64,000 bases of DNA from Bryoerythrophyllum caledonicum (lineage: Eukaryota > Streptophyta > Bryopsida > Pottiales > Pottiaceae). A model generated the notes under the pieces. It saw only the letters and a list, made by a program, of their open reading frames with translations. It made no database searches and was not told the origin of the DNA. Shown one piece after another: positions 36,537 through 49,135 of this stretch. The stretch is taken from NCBI GenBank assembly GCA_963971425.1, contig OZ020517.1:23446462-23510461 (forward strand), read 5' to 3'. Numbering within the stretch: position 1 is the first letter of the stretch; each line of letters starts with the position of its first letter. The position numbers were made by a program, and so were the translations under genes.

Positions 36537-39402
36537 CTAATCTTCTACAGGTACAGTTGTGTTGGCAGCTTTAACCTCTCCAACCCAGTACGTTTTTACG
36601 CAGACCAAAACCTTCTCCTTCACGAAGGGACCATCCTCGTGATCCGCCAGTCGGCACTCCCAACGCATTCCTTGTGTGATGAGCATGACCTTGTTCAACA
36701 CATCCACTTCATCGCGCATCAACACTGCGCCCTCGGGTCGCAGAATCCGGTCCATCTCCAGAAGCACGTAAGTAATATCACACCTGCAAACGTCCCATCT
36801 TTCACCGTTCAAACTTTGACCTCGAATTTCAAGCACTAACGAAATCAGAACATATCCAAACTAGTTCATGTTGTAGGGTAAACTTGGTGTGCAATTTGGA
36901 TCCTTCCTAGAAATTTTTAGTGAGGGGTTTAATGAGGACGCTTTTGTCATCGTGGATACTTGGGACTAAGTTGGTACTTGATTCAGACTAAAAACCACCA
37001 CAAGGAATTCGGAATACCTGTCCTGGTACATGCTGAAGACGTTATCTGCATGAATAAGGTCGTAGGTTCGTGGGTACGTCGAAAACGCCTCACACCTGAA
37101 GAACCCAATCAACATAGTTCGTTAGTTCAATTCTTCTTCAGATAGTGTTTTACGTAGGAAAACAGCGGGATGGAGCCTTCCAAGAGAAAAACAAAATAAG
37201 TAACCATAAGTCATCCAAACGAGAGGATTATTACCAGTTTTGGTAGGTTCCGATGAAACCACGCTCGAACACCACGCCCAGAGTGTCGTCCTTGGCTTCC
37301 GGAGGCATGGCGTTCATGACCCAGACAGGGTCCTTGACGAGAGCGGCAGCGAAACCTCCAAGGCCAGCGTTCATGTCCATGATGTTTCGGTACCGACCGG
37401 TGGTGAGGGGCGGAATCAGATGCTGCTTGTAGTAGGTGACCCGCTTCTCCCACACCTTAGCGTCCTCTCGGAACGTCTGAGGCGTCACGGAAGGAATGCT
37501 GCCGCTGGCAATCCGAGGAGGAATGGCGCTCGCCCGAGCAGGGAATCTGGCCAGCTCGCCCCCTGCAACCTCGCTCTTGCTCTTCACCTCAGGAAGCGCC
37601 GTAATACACGTCTCAATCTTCCGGTACCTGGAACAAAAAAAACAAGAAGCATTGAGGCCACAAGTGCCAGACTCGCATTGGAGTTCGTTCACAGTCACCC
37701 CTCTTTTGATATGGTATGCTACCCTTCTCTCACTCTGAATCGTTATTAAATCGATAGTGAAGTCAGAGATTGCATGCGATCAACTATGAACATTAGCTGC
37801 CTTTTAAGAGGTGATTTTGATTATTCAAATTCGATAGAAGAGGATCATCTTATTCGGATTTCAGGTGATATTGCAAGTAACTCCATGATGGACTAGAAGT
37901 GAACTTACCAAGCGTGATCAGGGTTCGTTAACTTGCTGCAGACACGAGGAAGGGCATCGGGGTTCCTCTTGTGATACCGGATGCAATCCACATGGTTGAC
38001 GGGCTTTTGCCAGATGGCCAGGTTGTCCTTCTCGATCAGCTTCTTCCAGCACAGGCGACGCGCAGCATCCTCGATGGTGTCCTGCTCCTCCTTGAGATCC
38101 TCCTCCGTCCTCTCCCACCCCTTGTGGTACTTCTTCCAGTTGATCGGAGGTCCGGAGAGGATCCAGTAGCCGCCGGGTCTCAAAACACGGTCCACCTCGA
38201 TCAAGTATCCCGCCTCTACATCATCATACCACAGGTAAACAACCACCTCATGGTAGGTCACGCCCTCTTTTCTCATCTGAAAACTTGCACAGGACGATGC
38301 TTACCAACTTTGCCCCACGGGATGAGGCAGCGTGAGCAATGCGCCATGTCGAACGAGCGCGCGGGATAAGGCTGCCGAATCGTGGCCATGGTTCCAAGAA
38401 TGGCAGGCACTCCTCTCTCGAGAGCGAACTGGATTTGCGAGACGTGGGTGTCGCGAGGCGCAAACGACATGGTCAGAATGTTCTTCTTCAGCAAGTAGGC
38501 TCCCCAGCTCGCCACCTAGTAAGAAACAAACATGAACACACACCGCGCGTTCAAATCTGAAACCAAAAGGTAGACCAGTCTAGAACTCCTTAGCTCCTAA
38601 CCCACTTCATTATCAAGATGGTGGAAGGTGATGTATGTACAAGAATGGATTAGTGTACAGAGTCAGCAAAGATCTGCTTCGGTTGAATATACAGAAAGTC
38701 GATTATGGAACATATTTGAGCTTCCATCAAAGCATGTGCGAAGCTTACCCCGCATCCGGTGTCGAGAGCGGTGCGGATGGAGCCATCGTCGAGAGGGATG
38801 AGCGCGGCGATGTCCGCAATGTACTTATCGGCGCCACCCGCGGAGAAGGTGCCACCGCCGGGGAAGAAGAGCTTCTCGCCGCGGTACTGCACCCACTTCT
38901 GGATGGCCTTTTCGACCGTGAGCTCCTTGTGCGGCGTGTTGGCGAACCAGGCGTAGTCGCGGCTCTTGGGCCAGGGGAAGGGGTTCTTGTAGCCGGGCGG
39001 CGCCGGGATGAGGCAGCGCAGCAGCTCGTCCTTCTCCGGGCAGTGGCGCTCGCGGTACTCCAGCATAGCGCGCGGGAACTTGAGCGCGCGCACGGGGTCC
39101 TCGCAGGGCGTGTACTCGCTGTACTTCATGTCGCACGGCGGGAACTGCTCGATCTGGGACCCGTCGGTCGTGGCGGATTCAAGCCCGTGGTGAGCGCCGA
39201 AGTCGAGCGCGGAGGTGGCAGTAGCGCAGGCCGCATCGCCAGCCTTTTTCCCGCTCACAGATGCGAGCGTACCGCCGCCGTTCTGCCATGATCCCAGGAT
39301 GTAGAAGAAGCAGCACAACCCCACGACGCCGAACAGCCAGATGATCCGCCGCCGCCTCGCGTGGTCCAGGTTCGCGAGCTTCGGCGACCCGGGCTTCCCC
39401 AT
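36537..39402 (-). CDS. PMT: Golgi putative methyltransferase, QUASIMODO/PMT family (DUF248)
   Basis: Type II Golgi membrane protein with a SAM-methyltransferase fold; Arabidopsis relatives are implicated in methylesterification of homogalacturonan pectin. The six exons, in transcript order, are 39402-38749, 38515-38305, 38215-37909, 37627-37235, 37095-37018 and 36783-36537, giving 629 aa, a typical family length. An N-terminal cytosolic tail is followed by a membrane anchor at about residues 19-36 ([18 protein letters not shown]). Family marks: [43 protein letters not shown], a SAM site [15 protein letters not shown] across the exon 1-2 junction, [17 protein letters not shown], and a second glycine loop [15 protein letters not shown]. 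The ATG at 39402 is chosen because it opens the conserved anchor region; an in-frame ATG at 39456 would add 18 residues. It is divergent from ATG12. Confidence 0.93.
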
Positions 39403-40506
39403 CTTACAGCCTACAACAATCCAACTTCTCCACTTTAAGCCTAACCCACAACGCAAAAACTCAATCCATGCTTCTCGTTTCGTAAGACATCATCTTACTC
39501 AAACTTGGAAACAAGCAGCCGACATGACCCTCCATGACCGTAACGAAAGCGTGCATCAAAGACGCATTCAACTGATACTGCTCATCCCCATATCTGAACA
39601 CGAAGAATCTAGAACCCGCGGCGCACAACGAGAGGAGAAGGAAGAGTGCGGGCTTACAGACGCGATCTCGGGAGATCTCGCCGGTCAAACCACGCACAGT
39701 GCGCACATGCGCGCGTGCCCGGAAGAACGATACCACCCACACAAGATTTAAGCGATTCCATCCATCTCCCCAGAAGAGAAAACCATGGCGAGATTCCTCG
39801 TCACCACCCAAATAATCGCAACAGTGCGCATGCGACGCACTCTCTCGTTATCCTCGCAACAGTCCCACTGTAGCGCAAAGATAGAAAAAGGACTCAGATC
39901 TAAAACCGAAGCAGCGCACAAACCTAGAAGATCACGGAAGCCTCACCGGCGATGGGGATGTGCTAGCAACACATGAAGAAGAGGAACTCCGGTGAGCTCA
40001 GGAGGCGGCAACATCCCGAGGGAGAGCAGGAGGTTCATAAATAGGAAGCGTCTCAGAGCCAGTTCATCATCTGGTCGGCGACCCTGTTTCCGCGGCTCGT
40101 TTTCCGAAGAACCGGTCACTGACAGTGCAACAGTACATCGTGTGAACAGAGTCGAAGCGGATGATGATCCCACAACAAGCTGTTCATCAGCATCGACTAA
40201 TTCATCATCTATTCACGCATCTTCTTCTTCTCCTTCATCTTCATCTTCTTCTTCAGCATCTCGCCGAATCGTACATCTGATCACATCCGACTTGTTCGTG
40301 ATTTTGATCCCGAGCCCATGTCGATCGACGTCATCGGGTCGAGTGGATGATGCGCGTGAAGAGTCCATAGTTCTCAGCTGCTGTTGTTTGTTGTCAATCT
40401 CTGGGAGTGTTCTGCTCCTTGTTTCGTTTCCTTCGAGACTTTTGATCCGTTTTGGGGCTTTTGTCGGTGGATTTCATTGATGGGGTTGTGAGGTCGGATT
40501 GTGAGA
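39403..40506. promoter_or_regulatory. Bidirectional promoter region between PMT and ATG12
   Basis: About 1.1 kb separates the divergent PMT and ATG12 start codons. It must contain both 5' leaders. A CTT/TCATCT-rich tract at about 40220-40260 lies on the ATG12 side. A PMT leader intron is possible, because the sequence just upstream of the PMT ATG reads like a splice acceptor (cagcctac on the plus strand side). Open frames within are not supported by motifs. Confidence 0.5.
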
Positions 40507-41530
40507 ATGGACTCGCCGTCGGTGCCTGCGCCTCGGAAAGGTAGGTCTTCTGTTTCCAGCACTGTTTTTTCTTTCTTCGTTTCTTGAGATTTTGCTGTGG
40601 GAGCTGGTGTTTGTGGTTAATGTGGTTTTATTGCGTAAAACGATTCGGGGTTTTGTTGCAGTGGTGGTGCTCTTTAGGGCAACTGGGGATGCGCCGATTA
40701 TGAAGCAATCCAAGTTCAAGGTACGTGTAACCTCGGAGCTCGTCCTCCCTCTTCTTTCTGTGGAGTATGTCGGGTTTAGGGTTTGGCGATCTGCGAATGT
40801 TTTAGGGTTTCTAGGACGTGTTTATTATGGTGGCGATGCTTTTCTTTCTTTCTTTCTGAACACAGATTACAGGTGTTTCAGGGTCTGGCTTTTAGGGTTT
40901 CTAGGACGGGTGTAGGGTTTCCTTGCATCATCTCATGGTGGGGATGTTTTTTTTTTTTCTCTCTTTCTGAACACAGATTACAGGCACAGAGAAATTCGCC
41001 AAGGTTATTGATTTTCTACGGAAGCAGCTTCACCGTGAGACATTGGTGAGTTGCCCACTTTTGTCTCTCCCTCTCTCTCTCTGGTGCCTATTCTAAGAAT
41101 ATCCTTGTAGCGAACTGCATTTGTGAATTTTTTAATGATGTTAGGGTTGTAGTGTTGTATCATTTTCTTTGAGGACATCACCTCATTTGCAAGGCTCCTG
41201 ATAATTTTTTTGCAGTTTCTCTACATCAATAGCGCTTTCTCCCCAACTCCCGATGAAAACATCTGGGACCTGTTTGAGGTATGTTTGTTCACATGATCTC
41301 GTCGTGTTGTGAGCTTCTAGTGATCACTGTGAAGATGTTGACACTATTCATGACGTTTGGATTGCATTATGTGCTTGATCTATGGCTTACAAATACTAGA
41401 AAAACCACTGTTATGGATTTTGTTCTTTAATTTATTAGATCGCGTGTGTGATGTTGATGTGGAAACGCAGAATTTCGGGATTGATGGGAAGTTGGTGGTG
41501 AATTACGCCTGCTCCATGGCTTGGGGATAA
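40507..41530 (+). CDS. ATG12: Autophagy ubiquitin-like protein ATG12
   Basis: Ubiquitin-like modifier that is conjugated through its C-terminal glycine to ATG5. The ATG12-ATG5 conjugate with ATG16 promotes ATG8 lipidation at the phagophore. Five exons, 40507-40540, 40662-40720, 40977-41045, 41216-41278 and 41471-41530, join in frame to 94 aa, the usual plant size. Visible family text includes [50 protein letters not shown], and the end NYACSMAWG with the terminal Trp-Gly needed for conjugation. There is no extension after the glycine, so no processing step is expected. The first exon encodes only 11 residues; its start is the only ATG that keeps the frame. Confidence 0.96.
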
Positions 41531-42124
41531 CACAAGAAGGCCTGCTTGGCTTGGCTTTGCCGTGAGATCAATCCAACTCTTTTAGATCACCTTTTTTCTT
41601 CATTTCCTAAAGAGTTTTCGCTGTACAGGGTTTAGGTTTAGGGTTCCTAGTGGCATTCCAAGTGGATGCTTTGTGAATACAATTCAACATCTGGAACTGA
41701 GATTAACGGTTAGTGTTTCTTCGAGGTGTGCATGCTTGGTTTGTCGTCTCATAGATGTTACTTGGCTGTACGAGAGCAATTATATTTTAGGATGAGCTTC
41801 TGCATTGGATCCATGTACGTTGAGGACATCTTTTTTTTTTGGAAACTAAGAATTTTTTTTTGAAGGCCGATGAGCTCACAAGGCGAAGGAGAATCTACGA
41901 AGGTATTAGATTATGCAGAATTTTTCGAAGGTATTAGATTATGCAGAATTTCATCTACACAATGGATACATTTCGTCTCAAACCCACTTAATGGAAATTG
42001 TTGTAGCTCGCCAATACTTGCATCAATTTTTCCCGGTAGATGCTCATCTTGCTCCGTCTCTAAGTCACAGTTCAAATTTTCCATTCAAATTTTCCATGGA
42101 GGTGGCCTCTAGCGCTTGCTTGCT
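41531..42124. other. 3' flank of ATG12 with a 30-bp tandem duplication
   Basis: This is probable 3' UTR followed by AT-rich sequence. A roughly 30-bp unit (starting 'cgaaggtattagattatg') occurs twice in tandem at about 41897-41955. No gene is supported. Confidence 0.5.
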
Positions 42125-43470
42125 ACTGTTCTATACAATACCCTTCAGTAAAGATATGTACTTTTTGCATTCCTCAGGAAAGTAATTTTCAGTGTTGCCA
42201 ACTTTGATACCCTCTTGAGGGTTAGAAATTGTTACTTTACCATGAGATTTTTGGCGCAAGATCATTTCTATGTTGACAACATGTATGCCATATTTCAAGG
42301 CCGGAAGATGAATAAAAAAAAAGATATTCAAGATCTACCAACATGGGTAGCACTAAGAGAAGTTTCAAAGCTGTAAACTTTGACACTCTCCCAAGGATTG
42401 AATTTTTTGTTTTTGCCTATGTAATTTTGGCATGAGATCATCTCTGTGTTTATTACATGTTTAAAGTCCAAAACATCCACACAATGAGACATATTTCAAA
42501 TCTAGCAACATGTGTAGTTGTGAGTGTAGTTGTAAGAAACATTTCACTCCTGGCCAACTTTGACACACTCCCAATGATTAAATTTTTTATTATTGCACAT
42601 GAAATTTCTGGCATAAAATCATTTCTATATTGAATACATGTGTGCCAAATTTTATTAAGGCTAGAATATCTACATAGCAAAAGATTTTTGAAATCTACCA
42701 ACATGTGTAGTTGTGAGAAACATTTCACACTTGCCAAATTTGACACCCTTCCATGGATTGAATTTTATATTTTTTTCCATGAGGTTTTGGATATGAGACC
42801 ATCTCTGTGTTTATTATATGTGTGTTGAATTTCAAGTCTAAAATCTCTACAATAGAAAGAAAAAATCAAAATCTACCAATGTGTTAATTATGAGAAACAA
42901 CCAAGGGTACGATTTCGGCTTTGGCACCTTCCCTAGGTTTGAAAAATTGTTATTTTACTATGAAAGTTTTAACAGAGGATCACCTCTATGTTTCTAACAT
43001 GCGTGCCAAATTTCAAGGCTAAAAGATGAGTATAAAAACCCATATTCAAAATCTACAAGCATGTGTAACTATGAGAAACAATCTTGTCTATCTATTACTG
43101 TATTCATCATGTGGCTTCGAAATCTAACACACATGTTATCACCATAGAGATGATCTCGTGATAAAACTTTCACAGTTAAATATCAAATTTTCAGCCAAAT
43201 ACAGTAGTCTTTGATTTCTTGCCGAAAATAACATTATGGTTTTTTTGAATGCCGAATGTCATTTTTTCACTTTAATTAATTATTCGGCATTAAGGTGCTG
43301 AACCAGAGTTTCACCTACAATAGAAATGATCTTGTGCCAAAAATTTCATGGCAAAATAACAATTTTCTAACCCCCAAGAGGGTGTCAAAGTTGGTAGCAT
43401 TGAAAGTTACTTTCTCGAGGAATGCAAAAAGTACGTATCTTTACTGAAGGGTACTGTACAGTACAGTACA
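42125..43470. mobile_element. Foldback-type element with long inverted ends and about 180-bp internal tandem repeats
   Basis: The left end (about 42125-42270) is matched in inverse by the right end (about 43335-43465): 'acccttcagtaaagata' on the left against 'tatctttactgaagggt' on the right, continuing with few differences for about 135 bp. Between them, landmarks related to 'caactttgacaccctccc' recur at about 42196, 42375, 42549, 42731 and 42912, giving five diverged units of about 174-182 bp. The element has no coding capacity, and no clear target duplication was seen. Confidence 0.75.
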
Positions 43471-43851
43471 AGGGTTAATGTGTCCAAAGGACCCCAAAAT
43501 GGATGTTATTCCTTTAGAAAGTTAAACGGAAACAGGAGAGGGTGACCAATTGCTGTACTGAGGTGGACGTCTCTGTTTCCATGCACATACCTTAACAGGT
43601 TCGCCAGAGAATCACTTTTAGAAAAGAAAATGAAAGATAGAAATATTATGAGGACCAATAAATGACAAATACGAAAAGAACTAGCTCTTTGTGATACATA
43701 CTAGTATACTAATCCATTGTCCTCAATAGGTAATGTAATTTTAGGTAAGGTGACTAAAATTGTGAAAGGAAACTAAAAGTGAAAGTAAAGTCCTCGTCTC
43801 AAGTTAATTCCCTGTCCTCTTCCTCGAAAATGTCTTCCAGTTATCTTCTAG
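43471..43851. other. Gene-free spacer
   Basis: About 380 bp with no supported gene or repeat. A 'gtactgtacagtacagtac' palindromic run lies at its left edge (about 43451-43469). Confidence 0.4.
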
Positions 43852-44850
43852 TTAGCCCCTAAAGGACCAAGTGTTCCTTGGGGGGGACAATTTTGATTTT
43901 GGGCATGTTCCTAAAATTTGGACTAGATTGTCCCTGATAGATTGTTCCTGGAGTTGTTTTTTTTTTGATTCATGGTTTGAAAGTTAATACCACTCAAAGA
44001 CAGAAATGGGGACGGTGTGCAGCCTGGGCAGTCTTGTGAGCGAATGAAACACAAGTGCCAAAGAAGAGGAGTAAGTAGGGGCATAAAAGGTGGAGAAGTG
44101 GTGGGGCACCGCAAATCATGGAAGAGAAAAGTGCAAGGAAAGACTCCACGAAGTTCAAGAACTATGGACCAATTAGATTAAAAAAGAATGTTTTTGACTT
44201 GAAGTCAAATCTTAGAAGACCTTGACTTCTAGGGGGAGTGAGTGAATGATGTGGCCCTTTATCTCATGAAGGATCCCCAATTTCAAGCCTCCCCCATTAT
44301 GCTTGAATAATTCAATAAATTCATGAAAATTATTTATTCAAATATTTTTAGAAAAATATATTTCTAAAACTAATGGAAATAGAAATGTCACATATGAGCT
44401 GTTGGGATGATGTGGCAAAAACTGTTTTACCACTATTGAACTTATTCTCATGGTATTACATCCCCTTTCAATAAAATATTTATTTCCACATGTTATATTC
44501 CTCGATTTTGACCTCAAATTTTGCACACAACTAGCTAACACCATATAGGTAATATTGGTGATGCTTTCAAACACACTTTAGTATAAATGTTACAAGATAT
44601 ACTGAGTCAAAGTTGGCTGATCTTGCTAGGCAAGGGGGGGGAAACTTTTTTTTGGTACTTTAAACACTATAATCTTCATATCCGTGCAGTGAATTGCTAC
44701 CAAATAAATAAGGCATTTTTGCACATGAGTTTATTTTAAGATCTTGTAGTTAAAATTCCAAAATGCCCTTGAAAATGTGATTATTGTGCCTCTTTGTGGC
44801 AATGGCAATTTTGGACTAGTTTTTGAGGGAAATTGTTAAGGAACTTTAGA
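43852..44850 (+). mobile_element. TTAACCCC-family element, subfamily B, second copy
   Basis: The element begins TTAGCCCCTAAAGGACC and is collinear with 30365-31490 through 'gggggggacaatttt', 'aatcttcatatccgtgc' and 'gcctctttgtggcaatgg'. The right terminus is worn near 44836-44850. It is non-coding. Confidence 0.7.
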
Positions 44851-46680
44851 AGTTAAGTGGCGGGTATGACCATGGTATCCCAGCTATCCGTTGTTACACT
44901 TATGTAGAGAGATATAATGAGATTGAGCCCTTTGAGCTAATTTTAGTCCTCAATGCATTTGAAGGGTGTAGTTTGGTTTTTTCTACCTTGTTCAATGCAC
45001 TTTGACTCAAGCTAATGGCATTCTTTTCCACAATACATTATATAAATTTTATAGTTCTTTGTTCTACCTTGTGTTAAATCATTGTATGCCTATAATTAGA
45101 AGGAATGGAGGTGTTTAGGATAAGAAAAATTGACTTGCAATGCCTAGGGTTATAGAAAGTAGCCATTCACTTAGAAAAGTATTTTTTTTGAAAAAAGGAT
45201 CAGAAACCCAAATAATGAATAGAATTATCATGCCTTCTTGTAATAGTAGAATATATTTTTTTTGAAAAAATAAAAATCCTTAAATTTGTACCCATCTTTG
45301 AGTAAAAACAATGAGGGTTGCCAAGAACATTCCTTCACTGCTACCTCCCTCATAAGAGTGCAGTATTTAGTTGTATAATAGTACTATTCAACTTTATAGT
45401 AGTACAATTTGGCTTTACAGTACCTTGCCCGCCTCGCGCGCTCTCCTTGTAAATTCAAAACATATTAATTTGTTCAATAAATGTTGAATTTAGGAGAAAA
45501 TTGTCTCCCACAGTGGTCTTAGTAATGCCCATCTATATTAATCATTTCAAAGAAGATTTTTATAGATTGACACCATAGGAACAAATTGAACCTTCAAAAA
45601 GCCCATTTTGGAACATTTCACCCTTATTATAAAAATAAAAATAATGTTTGTAATGATAGTGATCAGTGATGACACGACAATAGAAAGTTTCTTAGAGACG
45701 GATTTTAGGCAAATTCTTCAATCAAAAGCATTTCCTATACGTATGCGGTTCTACATAGTATGTGGTGTTGTATTTGTGGAAATGCATTGTATTTGAGGAA
45801 ATGCATTGTATTTGAGTGTATCTGAAATATTTGGCAATGTGCTCTTATATATTCAAAGAATTAAAGAACTCCAAATCAGTTGCACAAATCTTGTGTCAAT
45901 TGAAATTTTGTGCACCCAAACACCAAAACATGGTCTCTAGAGCACTAATTTCTAAAGGGTTAAGAATAGACCACCAAACTCCTCCATATCTAATAGACAT
46001 TAATTTAGTGAACAGACAATAATATTAAAAGATAAGATCTTATTATTGGAATGGTGGGTGACTTTACAAATAACTTAAGTACCTTATTTGTTGAGAAGTG
46101 CAACCCAAGCCATGTCAATACATGCCTAAAATTGCCTCATCACTACTCATGAAGGTTATATATAGAGAGAGGCCCATGTGAGAGGGTCTTACAGGAGGTG
46201 ACATACATGAAGAGGAGGGCAAAGGTGGTACCTTCGTGAGGCCCTCTTAAGGGGGCCTTTTCGACATAACACCCAAACAATTATCTAGATTTTCTAGCCC
46301 ACATGGGAAAGCTTATGTGAGGTTTGACAAGTCCCCTCCAGCACAATATTCCACTAGAAAAGGGACTCCCAACCGCAATGGCCACAAACCAGTCCAGGTG
46401 TTACACTTGCAAGGAGCAAAGTAAAACTGAAGAGACACACATGTAGAAATTTACAAGTAGAGATATTGTACGCATCGGTTAGTTTTGGCACCTCCTAATC
46501 GGATTTTATATTTCCAAATCACAAGGGTTCAGACACAATGGATATCACCTAGGTAGTACATGGATATCATATAATTATTTAGATGGGTATCACCTTGGCA
46601 TTATTGGATATCAGGTAGACAAATCTCTTGAACTTTCCAAATTTTTTGGACTTTCTCTAGATATTGTGAATTATTAATTA
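44851..46680. other. Gene-free AT-rich stretch
   Basis: About 1.8 kb with no open frame carrying a recognised motif. A slightly more GC-rich segment at about 46140-46340 contains 'gaggccctcttaaggggg', which is locally palindromic. No gene is supported. Confidence 0.4.
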
Positions 46681-46810
46681 TGGCCACTGCGTAGGCCATA
46701 AACGTCAGTGAAGAACCATGTATACATGCACGTAGTTTACTCTGTAGAATACAAAAACCATATTAGAATTTCGCAAGACATACACCTTTGGAAAGAAGAT
46801 TCTTTAACTA

Positions 46811-47165
46811 AGGTAAGCCCCCCCATAGCCAACAAAAACCCATAGCCAATGCCTATAAAATTGGGGTATATCCAACCCTCTTCCATTCCATTACGACCAA
46901 CTCACCTCCAAATGGAGGTTTGCTATTAGTCAAGACCCTTACTTTTGGTCGTTGGTTATGGGGGGTACCTACTGCTTGCCACCCTCTAAACATGGCTGCA
47001 CAGTTTGAAAATTCATAACTAATTTTGTTTTCATCGGAAAAATATGAAATCACTTAAGTTGGAATTGTAATTCAATTGGCTATCACTGAAGAATAAAAAA
47101 TATAACTATCTCCTCTCTCCATACATGCACATTCCTTAACTTGTCGGTTTTAGGGGGGCTTACCT
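46811..47165 (+). mobile_element. MITE, AGGTAAGCC family (355 bp), best-preserved copy
   Basis: The ends are AGGTAAGCCCCCC and GGGGGGCTTACCT, perfect inverted repeats. TA flanks both sides (46809-46810 and 47166-47167). The uninterrupted R1 repeat has a single TA at the corresponding point, so TA is the duplicated target. This favours a Tc1/mariner (Stowaway-like) origin over PIF/Harbinger. It is non-coding. Confidence 0.85.
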
Positions 47166-47208
47166 TAACATTTTTCATTTGGAGGTCATTTCAAATATTT
47201 GAACCTTA

Positions 47209-48738
47209 GGGGCGATTTACACTACGGACCAAGAACTCGTCCCATGCACCTCTAAAATCTGTGATTGGCTCCATCAACTCGTCCTGGGATGACTTGGGTT
47301 TACACTACAAGGAAAAAATAAAAGTGACCAAAGGATTTGAGGTCCTGAAAAGGCCTAGAAATAGGCCTAGTGGATAATGTTGAAGGGTCCCCCGGATTTT
47401 GCGGTGAGAGAGGCAACGAGGGTTCTCTCATTGCTGAGTGAGGAGACCATTGCTGAAATGCCGTTTATTATTTTTAAATTCATTTTTTTAAAAATAAAAA
47501 ATTTAACCCCTAAAGGACCAAGTGTCAAAAATGGCATATGGTGTCAATTTCCAACATTCCGCTTTGAGACTTTCATTGTAGTAGGGCGTTATTAAGACCT
47601 CAGTGGGAAAACAATTTTTTCCTAAATCCGACATTTATTGAAAAAGTTAGAGGGTTTTGAATTTCAAATGGGGAGACCGGACACTTCGGGCACCTCCAAA
47701 AACTATTGCTAATACACTCCATTGCATGTGAGATTTTCAATGCTAGCAAGTTATATTATTTCCCTTCATTTTGTCAAAAAAAGTTCTTGTCTTTAGTGAA
47801 AAATAGCATATTAACCCAAGTCAAACATTTTCACACATTGTCAAACATTGTCGGGCAAGGTACCAAACAACATTCTTCTTTTTCACATAAAACTTAGAGA
47901 TCTTCATATTTTTCACTTTTTATTTTCTCCACAACAAGATGTAGTGTAAATCTTTTTATTGACCATTCAGATCATCAATCTAAAACATATTAATTTCACA
48001 ATATACTAAAACATGAATTGGCAAATTTTAAACCTCCACTCCTTGCACAATTGTTTTGAATATGCTACACCCCTCATCAACCTCTAAAAAAATGGTGTAT
48101 ACGGAACTAACATCATGCTTAACACGAAGGTAATGGATTTAGACCTTGTGTAGTGCAAAAATTTGACACCAACTGTCCGTTGATCCACTAAACGCAGGGA
48201 AGAGAATAATCCATTTGCTTGCCTTCAAACACTATAATCTTTTGATCCGTGCAGACTCAGATAACAAAATTTTGTGAGTATGTTGCTTGATGAGTCTTAT
48301 TTGAGATCCTACGGTCAAAAAAAATAAAAAGAATTCTTGTATCCTTTTTCATTCAATGCACTAGAATCCAACAATTTTGAAGTGTTTTTGGTGTGAAACT
48401 CTCACGGTACCTTAGGGGTTAATTTTATAAAAAAAATTTGAGGGGGCCCAATGTTACTGTAGATACAATGGTGGCCACCCTTTTTGTCTTTTTGGCTTGT
48501 TTTTTTTTTCTTTGTTTTTTTAGGCAAAATTGCCCTTTTTAGGCATTCATGAAAAAAATCAGCACGCCCACTTTTTAGTACATGATCATTCCTCCCGGTC
48601 CAAGTTCGGGTTTACACTTAGTGAGAGGCCCAAGGGCTTTAAAAATTACATTTTTATGAAGTGTGACCATGAAGTGTGACCATGGAATTAATCCATTTTC
48701 CTTGATCATGGCTCTTGGTCTGTAGTGTAAACCGCCCC
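47209..48738 (+). mobile_element. PIF/Harbinger-like MITE (1530 bp) with a nested element
   Basis: The left end GGGGCGATTTACACTAC and the right end read in reverse, GGGGCGGTTTACACTAC, form inverted repeats of about 26 bp with two differences. TTA lies on both sides (47206-47208 and 48739-48741), and the R1 copy at 16286 has a single TTA there. A TTA duplication and G-rich ends fit PIF/Harbinger. It contains a 920-bp element at 47503-48422, so its own length is about 610 bp. It encodes no transposase. Confidence 0.8.
47503..48422 (+). mobile_element. TTAACCCC-family element (920 bp), subfamily A, nested
   Basis: The element starts TTAACCCCTAAAGGACC and ends CCTTAGGGGTTAA, inverted repeats. 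It is inserted within the Harbinger-like MITE at 47209-48738. Its right half matches 18926-19518. Superfamily is not clear, and no target duplication longer than two or three bases is obvious. Confidence 0.75.
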
Positions 48739-49135
48739 TTATCATGTTGAAATATGACACCATAAATGTAGAATACTGTGGGCCGTTAATTTCCCTTCAT
48801 ATGATAACTATAAAAGATATTTGCAAGCTAAACCCTAAACCTTGAGGCTACGTACCAGCGCAAGCTGCAGGCACATTGTCAGTCCTCAGTAAGAGCAGTC
48901 TCGTACTCGGCTCTCTGCACGAAGAACCTGTCACTGCAAGCTCGCCTCAACGGATCTTCTGCCATGGAAAGACTCACTAGCCTCGCCCACCGTCACCAAC
49001 TTCACCCGCTCCATCCTGTGTTTGCAGAAGACGAGTTCGCTGGAGAAGAGGTATGGGATCATGCCTCTCTTCTTTGGTGAAGATTGTTTCCGCTTCTGAA
49101 AGTCCCTGCTGATTCGCGTGTTTTCTTCTGCAGAG

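Larger units (their letters stand above)
46690..48790 (+). repeat. Repeat R1 copy carrying three nested insertions
   Basis: R1 pieces lie at about 46690-46808, 47166-47208 and 48739-48790. They are separated by a TA-flanked MITE and by a TTA-flanked element that itself contains a third element. Joining is not needed to see this: the un-inserted R1 at 8560-8800 and the left part of R1 at 16286-16488 run through both insertion points without a break. Confidence 0.7.

Noticed and set aside
38635-39291. 218-codon plus-strand frame
   Set aside because: It is the antisense of the GC-rich first exon of the PMT gene and has no independent support.
46811-47165. PIF/Harbinger assignment with a TAA/TTA duplication
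   Set aside because: The empty site and the second copy at 7343 agree only on TA, so a 2-bp target fits better.
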